Part shown: positions 5,612 through 6,097 of the stretch, piece by piece
Position numbering within the stretch: the first letter of the stretch is position 1
How the letters are laid out: every line of letters begins with the position of its first letter
NCBI GenBank assembly: GCA_007135795.1
Contig: SLIE01000205.1
Span: 1-6,097 of the forward strand
Direction of reading: 5' to 3'
DNA: 6,097 nucleotides
Source of the DNA: Desulfobacterales bacterium
Lineage (GTDB): Bacteria; Desulfobacterota; Desulfobacteria; Desulfobacterales; Desulfosalsimonadaceae
Notes under the pieces: model-generated
Databases searched by the model: none
Seen by the model: the letters and a program-made list of their open reading frames with translations, nothing else
What the model was told of the DNA's origin: nothing
Translations under genes and position numbers: made by a program

Positions 5612-5983
5612 ATGGGAAAAAAAATACGGGTTATTCTTGCCGACGACCATGCAGTGATGCGCCAGGGATTGGTAAAACTGGTTTCCAGCCAACCGGATAT
5701 CCAGGTTGTCGGTGAAGCATCCACTGGACGGGAGGCCCTCGAGCTTGCCCGGCAAATCGATCCCGACTTGATTCTGATGGATATTTCCATGCCGGATATG
5801 GATGGTATCGAGGCCACGCGGATTGTCCAACGTGAAATGCCCCATGTGCATGTAATTGGCTTGTCGATGCATGAAAACGAAGAAGTTATCAAGGCAATGG
5901 GTCAGTTCGGCGCAATCGTTTATGTCAGTAAAACCGCACCGCCCGCCGAGTTGCTCAAGGCAATCTACAGGGTTGTTAATTAG
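5612..5983 (+). CDS. Single-domain response regulator (REC only)
   Basis: The 123-residue protein is a complete NarL/DegU-type receiver with nothing after it. D11 and D12 form the acidic pocket (ILADDHAVMRQGL), D57 in LMDISMPDMDG is the phospho-acceptor, S85 is the switch residue and K107 in VSKT is the conserved lysine. It aligns end to end with the receiver of the hybrid kinase, about 65 of 116 residues being identical. It is probably phosphorylated by that kinase or a close relative, and acts through protein contact or as a phosphate sink because it has no helix-turn-helix. An in-frame stop at 5549-5551 and lack of other ATG codons fix the start, yet no Shine-Dalgarno sequence precedes it, which is odd. 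The gene ends in TAG, so the missing output domain reflects a true stop here, not the window edge. Confidence 0.9.
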   Translation: MGKKIRVILADDHAVMRQGLVKLVSSQPDIQVVGEASTGREALELARQIDPDLILMDISMPDMDGIEATRIVQREMPHVHVIGLSMHENEEVIKAMGQFGAIVYVSKTAPPAELLKAIYRVVN

Positions 5984-5990
5984 TGCCCGA

Positions 5991-6011
5991 ACGAAAACCA
6001 GGATTTTTCGT
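5991..6011 (+). repeat. Hairpin directly after the receiver gene
   Basis: ACGAAAA (5991-5997) and TTTTCGT (6005-6011) form a perfect 7-bp stem with a 7-base loop, starting eight bases after the stop codon. No T run follows, so it is at best a weak terminator. A tandem hexamer TCAAGG TCAAGG follows at 6011-6022. Confidence 0.4.
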
Positions 6012-6023
6012 CAAGGTCAAGGA

Positions 6024-6082
6024 CGGCGAAAATTTTAACCGCAGGAATACTGGACGTATTTTGAGGATTAAAATTTGAGCCG
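6024..6082. repeat. Large imperfect palindrome at the window end
   Basis: CGGC (6024-6027) pairs with GCCG (6079-6082), AAATTTTAA (6030-6038) with TTAAAATTT (6068-6076), CC (6039-6040) with GG (6065-6066), and GAATAC (6045-6050) with GTATTT (6056-6061, one G-T pair). The apical loop is five bases. Tandem GA/GA mismatches lie between the two outer stems. The structure is non-coding and looks like an intergenic repeat unit cut by the window edge. Confidence 0.5.
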
Positions 6083-6097
6083 GACGCAGAGATTGGC

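Noticed and set aside
5506..5892. Minus-strand open frame of 128 codons over repeat B and the receiver gene
   Set aside because: It is antisense to conserved receiver motifs and includes the non-coding repeat.
1..6097. CRISPR array, tRNA or rRNA genes, transposase or integrase genes
   Set aside because: No regularly spaced repeats, cloverleaf, rRNA segment or recombinase motif was seen on either strand.

Overview
The window looks like a stretch of chromosome from a Gram-negative bacterium of the Desulfobacterota ('deltaproteobacterial') type. This is inferred from the mix of genes: a hybrid kinase with PAS, HisKA_3 and REC domains, a DegU/NarL-type lone receiver, an ATP-binding type universal stress protein, an outer-membrane lipoprotein, and an S6 protein with a long acidic tail. 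Base composition is intermediate by eye. No gene in the window fixes the genus.

Layout. Positions 1-368 carry no convincing gene but hold a diverged repeat (copy A, 227-364) ending next to the rpsR stop codon. rpsR (369-614) and rpsF (620-1048) form a minus-strand ribosomal-protein operon. It has a consensus-like promoter (1125-1153) and a leader that folds like the known S6:S18-binding autoregulatory mRNA structure (1054-1102). A minus-strand terminator-like hairpin (1184-1220) lies upstream of that promoter and may end a short RNA. A divergent plus-strand gene (1593-3956) encodes a soluble hybrid sensor kinase: three PAS domains, HisKA_3, HATPase and a C-terminal receiver. It converges on a minus-strand universal stress protein gene (3989-4477). 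No terminator is visible in the 32 bases between them. The first plus-strand terminator after the kinase is at 4546-4567, just beyond the usp start, so long antisense overlap is possible.

The intergenic region 4570-4868 holds a promoter with perfect -35 and -10 hexamers but a 20-base spacer, then hairpins and an intrinsic terminator (4723-4760). These precede a small lipoprotein gene (4869-5357). A second promoter (5379-5407) follows, then repeat copy B (5415-5543), then a single-domain response regulator (5612-5983). The window ends inside a large imperfect palindrome (from about 5991).

How the genes may work together. The kinase's own receiver and the separate receiver are about 56% identical by hand alignment, and neither is followed by a DNA-binding domain. 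This suggests one phosphorelay or phosphate-sink module acting by protein-protein contact, perhaps linked to stress (usp) and the cell envelope (lipoprotein). That link rests on proximity only. The most unusual features are the A/B repeat family with degenerate terminal inverted repeats, the leader/terminator arrangement before the lipoprotein gene, and the absence of rplI within the 368 bases after rpsR.
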